Source: Mnemiopsis leidyi
Taxonomy: Eukaryota > Ctenophora > Tentaculata > Lobata > Bolinopsidae
Assembly: GCA_000226015.1 (NCBI GenBank)
Contig: JH152723.1
Span: 1,679-26,677 of the forward strand
Direction of reading: 5' to 3'
DNA length: 24,999 nt
Numbering within the stretch: the first letter of the stretch is position 1; each line of letters begins with the position of its first letter. A program made the position numbers and the translations under genes. Below, piece by piece: positions 21,201 through 24,999 of the stretch. The notes beneath the pieces were generated by a model. The model ran no database searches and was not told the DNA's origin. It saw only the letters and a program-made list of their open reading frames with translations.

Positions 21201-22811
21201 TTGTTTCATGTTTTGCGCTGGGACTGCTATCCCTCTTAATAATTTTCTTTAACGCAATCAGTGGAAAAAACGGGTGAACACAGAATATTACGTTAGAAAT
21301 TATATTAGTTTAAAACTTAGATAAAAGAACTGCTATGATGTAGATATTTACCACTCGAACTTCCCAGGAGAAAACAACGTACCGACATATACAAACTTGA
21401 AACCTCCGACCGCTCCATGTGGCATGGCTAGACCTTCCCCTTTACCCTCCATGCTGACCATCGATAGCAGGTAGAATTGATCTTTCAAGGTCAAAACGGT
21501 CTACTGTCCGTAACGATATTTTGTCGAAATTTAGGTGTTCTTTTTCAGCACTTTAAGTGCGCGCCGCGGCAATGCGCGCTTCTTTAAATTTCACATGCTA
21601 GAATCTTCTTAGCTTCGCTCAACCCGAAGCAGCTGGCATGACGAAATAGTAGCAACGACACTTGCTATCGAATTATTGCTTCACTACATAACGATGTGCT
21701 TGTTTTTCAGGATGACAGTGAACGAGCGTGCTACAACAGCACCTCCCATCAGATCCTCGGTCCGAAAGCAAATGATACGATCATCCAAATTGAGGAGTAC
21801 CTCAGGGTGCGGAACTTGGTCTGTCCCCTGTAAAAGTGTCAGTAAAGCCAGGGCTGAGAAACTTAGAGAACCCTTTACTATTCTCTCAATAAATCCTACT
21901 AAAGCCAGGTAAGATTTTCCTTAAACCAACGAAATTTAAACCCAGCTTTGAATCTTTGAATCTTCTATTTCGATCCGTATAACTTTAGATTGGTCAGGAC
22001 TTAGTTTATGGCGTACATGTTAAGCAACTACCAAACACGACAATTATCCCCCAAATACGACAACTGAACCCATGCCAAGAAATACTTTCAACACTACTAT
22101 TTTACGAATAATTTGAGTAAATAGATATGAACGTGTCTGTTCGAAATATTTGACGAAAAGTTTTATAAAACGCATTTTCAAGTCTACAGAGAAACTTAAC
22201 AAAGTTCCTAAATGTAAAGAAGGAGACTTCATAACTACTTGCTGTATTAGAGATTACCAAGAAATAGCACTAATCCACTTTTCCTCAGATCTCCATATCC
22301 GGCCCCTCCCCCTTCTGAGTCCAGTGTAAGGACTCCATGTTTGAGTTCCGAGTCGGAGTTATCCGCCCCAACTCTACATACTACCCCCTACTTTGAGCGA
22401 TGTGCTAACTACAGGTTAGTTAGTAGGAGTGAAAACTTAGAACGCCATAAAGGTTGTCCATCATGATACTTAGATACTCTTAATGATCTTACTCACGCTT
22501 TATGATTCACGTTCTTTGATTTTACTTATACTTCATACATATTATTGCGCCTCCCCATATGCTGTGTCTTTGTACTTGTTGATCTCATAGTTCAGATACA
22601 ATCTCACGCTTTACATAAAATCTCACACTTCGGATACAATCTAACAGTTCAAATACAATCTCAAATTCAACTCCCCAGGGATCCACTACACACTTCCCGA
22701 GAGTACAGTCCGCTGACTGAAGAACACTCCCTTTCCGAGACGCCCTTACTCCAGCCTGCTTTCTCTTCTCTCTCTTCCTTCCTCCCTTCTACTCCTGATC
22801 TTGTGAAGTGA
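18288..22811 (+). CDS. Unrecognised Ser/Thr/Pro-rich protein, at least twelve exons
   Basis: Twelve exons can be chained: 18288-18477 (the true 5' limit may be an acceptor at 18321 or 18332), 18808-18908, 19434-19552, 19805-19862, 20173-20257, 20434-20532, 20778-20853, 21024-21166, 21368-21470, 21711-21908, 22289-22414, 22679-22811. Every intron is GT-AG and all phases close without a stop, giving 476 residues from the ATG at 18288. The protein starts with a basic SRKRK stretch (possible nuclear signal). It is rich in Ser, Thr and Pro, with many SP/TP sites (FTPP, RQSPP, SDTPP, RSPYP, VRTP, STPD). The only clearly helical stretch is in the exon at 21024 (ITPADLFEMVGKVGERM then RARLLLLQ). SRRQLKL in the exon at 20434 fits an RxL cyclin-docking pattern. 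I do not recognise a family. AATAAA at 22967 and 22985 gives a 3' UTR of about 170 nt. The exon chain is strongly supported; function and 5' end are not. Confidence 0.85.
18466..18540 (+). repeat. Direct duplication of an exon-intron junction
   Basis: A perfect 23-bp direct repeat (18466-18488 and 18518-18540) spans the donor site of the first confirmed exon, including AAATATCTCG and the following GTAATTTTTC. It creates a second identical donor 52 nt downstream. Reading through the first donor meets TAG at 18504-18506, so use of the second donor would give a truncated product. Confidence 0.9.
18932..19190 (+). mobile_element. tRNA-derived SINE, sense copy in intron
   Basis: About 260 bp, the longest of the three copies. 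It has an A box (TGGTGTATTGG), a B box (GCGTTCGATTCC), and the body blocks GAGGAGTGCGCTAAG, TGCCTATGCAATCTTCTTCG, GTGATTGAGGGTTAAATGA and GTTAAAAGATCTAG. The tail is CCTGGGTACAGGTGTAACAAA, then acacaaatacac. It has about 20 central bases (GACCGGGAAACCGTGATT) that are missing from the copy in CCT3 but present in the inverted copy. It begins 23 nt after the donor at 18909, in sense with the gene. Confidence 0.92.
19191..19430 (+). repeat. Degenerate ACTAAC/ACACTA array before a splice acceptor
   Basis: Following the SINE tail, about 240 bases consist of imperfect CACTAA/ACTAAC hexamers with related variants (cattaac, cactgac, cactagc). At least nine exact ACTAAC occur. The array runs up to the acceptor CACTACAG at 19433. 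ACTAAC is the core of the metazoan/yeast branch-point sequence, so the intron ends with many potential branch points. Confidence 0.85.
19577..19703. repeat. 16-bp minisatellite, eight units
   Basis: Eight contiguous units of GTACACTAAGTGTATT, one of them 15 bp. Each unit holds a near-palindrome, TACACTNAGTGTA, so single strands can form short hairpins. It lies wholly inside the intron 19553-19804. Confidence 0.95.
20706..20768. repeat. 21-bp repeat with three E-boxes
   Basis: Three tandem 21-bp units starting AACACGTGATTTAGC, the third diverged in its second half. They put CACGTG at 20708, 20729 and 20750, two helical turns apart, just before the splice acceptor at 20777. Confidence 0.93.
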
Positions 22812-22966
22812 ATTGTCACAGTCACGTGTCAGTGTATGACTTTATGAATTGGACGTTCAACGTTGCTCTCTGGTAGTTGTTATTGGGCACAAGGCATCAT
22901 GATTATTTTAACAAGCTGCAATTGATGGGTTGCCTGTACTTGAATAGACTGCATCAAATGTACCAG

Positions 22967-22990
22967 AATAAACTTCTTTATTAAAATAAA
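22967..22990 (+). terminator. Poly(A) signals of the twelve-exon gene
   Basis: Two AATAAA hexamers (22967-22972 and 22985-22990) lie 155-175 nt after the TGA stop of the last exon. Their distance and sense orientation fit transcript 3' end formation. Confidence 0.7.
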
Positions 22991-23022
22991 ATTTTACAAT
23001 CAAACGTCTATAGTACGTCTTC

Positions 23023-23232
23023 TTTGAAATGGTGGCCGACGTCCTGCCCCAGAACATCGTGCCCCAGAGCACTTTAACCCAGAGATTTAGCCCCAGTGAC
23101 GTCCTGATTAACAACAGACAACTTCGTTAGGGTTAGGGTTAGGGCGAGGGTTAGCGTCGCTGGGGCCAAATATATAGAAAAAAATGTTGTGGGGCATGAT
23201 GTTTGAGCAGGACGACTGGAACACTTTGAAAT
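23023..23232. repeat. Foldback repeat with TTAGGG repeats in its loop
   Basis: Left arm 23023-23101 and right arm 23155-23232 are imperfect inverted copies. The left arm read in reverse gives CGTCACTGGGGCTAAAT, then GGGGCACGATGTTC and CAGGACG; the right arm reads CGTCGCTGGGGCCAAAT, then GGGGCATGATGTTT and CAGGACG. The 53-base loop holds three perfect telomeric TTAGGG units (23127-23144) plus a degenerate continuation to about 23156. The structure resembles a MITE or foldback element lying just past the poly(A) signals of the upstream gene. No ORF. Confidence 0.85.
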
Positions 23233-23472
23233 AGTTATTAGAATAAAGTAGAAATAAAGAATATTGGCAATACCATTAGTATTATTGGTCAAGCCGACAT
23301 AACCAATTTTAATGATAACTTATTGCGTACGTTGTCTTCTGTTTTAAGAAGTGTGCTGTTACATGAAGTAATGGCGCTTAAGTTTTGTTAACATCCTTGT
23401 GTTGATAGTTAAACTTTAAGACGTTAGAGGAGCAATGAGAATCTGCTTTCAACAGCTCGAATTTGGTGAATA
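23233..23472. other. Short spacer, nothing recognised
   Basis: AT-rich intergenic sequence with no gene, repeat or regulatory motif that I can support. Confidence 0.5.
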
Positions 23473-24502
23473 TTGACGAGATTATATCTGTCGACACTAC
23501 CTGTACCGTTCTAACAAAACGTTCAGCTTTGAGTTTGAGCTGCTAGAGTCTGATATCACCGCGACAAGGTTAATATGTTGTCTTATTAAATTTTGAAAGA
23601 TGTTGATAATAACTATTCGGAGTAATCCTTGACGAGATTATATCCGTCTACCGTTCAGCTTTAGCTGCGTGAGTCGGATATCACCGCGACAAATTAATCT
23701 TGGTATATTCAGCTTCACCAAAATGATTAGGATGTTTAATTCGCCCTTGTGGATATTTCCCTTCCATTTCCCATCCATTTATGATTATCTCGAATTGCGT
23801 AATGCGAAATAAATTTACGTTGTGTTCTTCCATTTATCTTGTTTTATTCAGCTTGCTCTTACTGGGCGCTGCGTGACTCTTCCTACTTTTCCTTGACAAG
23901 ATGATATCGTCTAACTGCTAACGTTCTAACAAAACGCCAGGAGAGCAGCAATGCTGCGAGTCGGGTAACACCTCGACGAACTTTTCCCTCCGATCGTTGT
24001 CGTTATAAATAAGGACTAAGGTACCAAGGCAAGATTTTGTCGGACGTTTTACGCCCTTGTCTCACGCCCTTGTCTCACGTTGTGCGTGGCCGCACTGCGC
24101 GCGGCCACGCCGCCGCGCGCGCCGGAGGCTGCCGCTTCGCGGCAGCAGGGCTATGCAACGTGTAGCAATTACGCCCATAAACCGGTAAGCTTGCCTTGCT
24201 CTGACCAGAGCCCTTCTTCGCGAGCGCCACCAGAAGTCGTTCCGTTGCACTTGCACCCACTGCGCGCGTTGCTAAACCAATATCTTTTAGTCCATATGTG
24301 GCGTAAGCACATGGTTAGGTGAGTGTGCGAGCGTGGCTCCAAATTCGGCCAGCTCGCTTACACCTGCAAGACAAGGTCACATGTTAGATAAACTGCCATA
24401 CCGGCGCTGAGCGGCGAAAGCAAAGACGTTGTCTTGTTGTCGCGGTAATACCCGACTCACGCAGCTCAAGCTGAACGGTAGACTGTAGACGGATATTTGA
24501 CG
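23473..24502. mobile_element. Inverted-repeat element cluster, probable non-autonomous DNA transposon
   Basis: A 60-95 bp motif occurs four times: direct at 23473-23567, 23629-23692 and 23893-23979, and inverted at 24437-24502. It opens with TTGACGAGATTATATC and closes with GATATCACCGCGACAA. The copies at 23629 and 24437 share CCGTTCAGCTT and AGCTGCGTGAGTCGG as opposed arms, giving an inverted-repeat span of about 870 bp. No transposase frame is present, so any movement would depend on an enzyme elsewhere. Terminal structure and target-site duplication could not be settled, so the class is unassigned. Confidence 0.7.
24042..24262. repeat. GC-rich hairpin core within the inverted-repeat element
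   Basis: This block is far richer in G+C than the rest of the window. A 13-base unit (acgcccttgtctc) is tandemly doubled near 24050-24075. A 10-bp perfect stem (GCGTGGCCGC with GCGGCCACGC, 7-nt loop) is at 24084-24110. An 8-bp perfect stem (GCTGCCGC with GCGGCAGC, 3-nt loop TTC) is at 24128-24146. Overlapping short frames on both strands here are by-products of the GC content. Confidence 0.85.
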
Positions 24503-24515
24503 TTTTCACAGAAAA

Positions 24516-24820
24516 GGAAGTAAGTCCATTTTTGAAAATTTTGAAATATTGGTACAAAAATATTCAGGAGAAAATTCTCTATCAGATGTGCTATGTTTTA
24601 TAGCAAAAAAATAAATTTTAAATTAAAATTTAGGGAAGTAAGTCACAATTTTGACGTGGAAATCGCAACTTTGTGATATTCATTTCACAGATAAGGAAGT
24701 AAGTTTGGACTTACTTCCTTTTAAAAGAAATGACCACGTTTTGTCTCAGAAACGGAAGTAACTCTCGACTTACTTCTTTTTCTGAGACACAAATTTGCCA
24801 TGACTTAGAAGTAAGTCCAT
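24516..24820. repeat. Hairpin array with GGAAGTAAGT motif
   Basis: GGAAGTAAGT or a close variant recurs at 24516, 24634, 24695, 24754 and 24809. Two occurrences are faced by inverted copies. One hairpin has a perfect 12-bp stem with a TTGG loop (24693-24720). The other has GTCTCAGA/TCTGAGAC outer arms and GAAGTAA/TTACTTC inner arms (24743-24788). No coding sense. Confidence 0.9.
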
Positions 24821-24999
24821 TCTTTAGCCGAGAAAATGGGGCAAATAATTCAACAAATTACGGTAATTTTTCGCTTAAATATGCGCAATTCAAACTGCAG
24901 AATAAAAAGATTGATCGGATGGTCTAAAATTAATTATGATGTTGCATGGGGATAAACGCTCTGGTTGGTGCTGATAGCTTTATATTCACAGAATATGAT

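Noticed and set aside
24062..24322. Several overlapping 60-80 codon frames on both strands
   Set aside because: They fall in the GC-rich hairpin block, where stop codons are rare by composition. They are Arg/Ala-rich with no domain and fit no splice pattern.

Overview
This is nuclear DNA of an animal. Coding sequence is split by many short GT-AG introns, and the one gene that can be named with certainty, the chaperonin subunit CCT3, has the metazoan layout. Two intronless rhodopsin-class receptors, tRNA-derived SINEs, a decayed Penelope-like retroelement, several foldback repeats and a short TTAGGG tract fit an AT-rich invertebrate genome. The receptor sequences look cnidarian-like to me, but that is an impression from memory and not proof of a phylum.

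Layout. At 1-242 (minus) a reading frame with a PHD-type zinc finger runs off the window edge. From 243 to 3097 there is no gene I can support, only an inverted SINE copy (1594-1755) and a 20-bp minisatellite (1921-2040). CCT3 runs on the plus strand from 3109 to 9928 in ten coding exons, with reading phase closing at every junction. Its seventh intron (3.0 kb) contains a complete antisense class A GPCR gene (6230-7300). Its fifth intron contains a SINE. Downstream, 11062-12059 (minus) is a frame-broken Penelope-like fragment with a GIY-YIG endonuclease remnant, and 12349-13266 (minus) is a second GPCR, clearly a paralogue of the nested one.

From about 14.5 to 17.3 kb the non-coding DNA is rich in CACGTG E-boxes and CCAAT boxes, with a CRE palindrome overlapping one E-box. 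This lies around two candidate first exons of a second plus-strand gene. That gene, not recovered by any single long ORF, has at least twelve coding exons between 18288 and 22811. All junction phases agree, and it encodes a Ser/Thr/Pro-rich, largely disordered protein of about 476 residues that I do not recognise. Its introns hold a SINE, an ACTAAC-rich array, a 16-bp palindromic minisatellite and a triplicated E-box repeat.

The last 2 kb (23.0-24.8 kb) are foldback repeats: an inverted repeat with TTAGGG repeats in its loop, a larger inverted-repeat element with a GC-rich hairpin core, and an array of hairpins sharing a GGAAGTAAGT motif.

The genes show no sign of acting in one pathway. CCT3 is a housekeeping folding factor, the receptors are locally duplicated signalling genes, and the second multi-exon gene has motifs that could suit a nuclear, kinase-regulated protein. 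No new system of clear function was found. The most interesting points are the unnamed twelve-exon gene with its E-box-rich 5' region and the receptor pair interleaved with CCT3.
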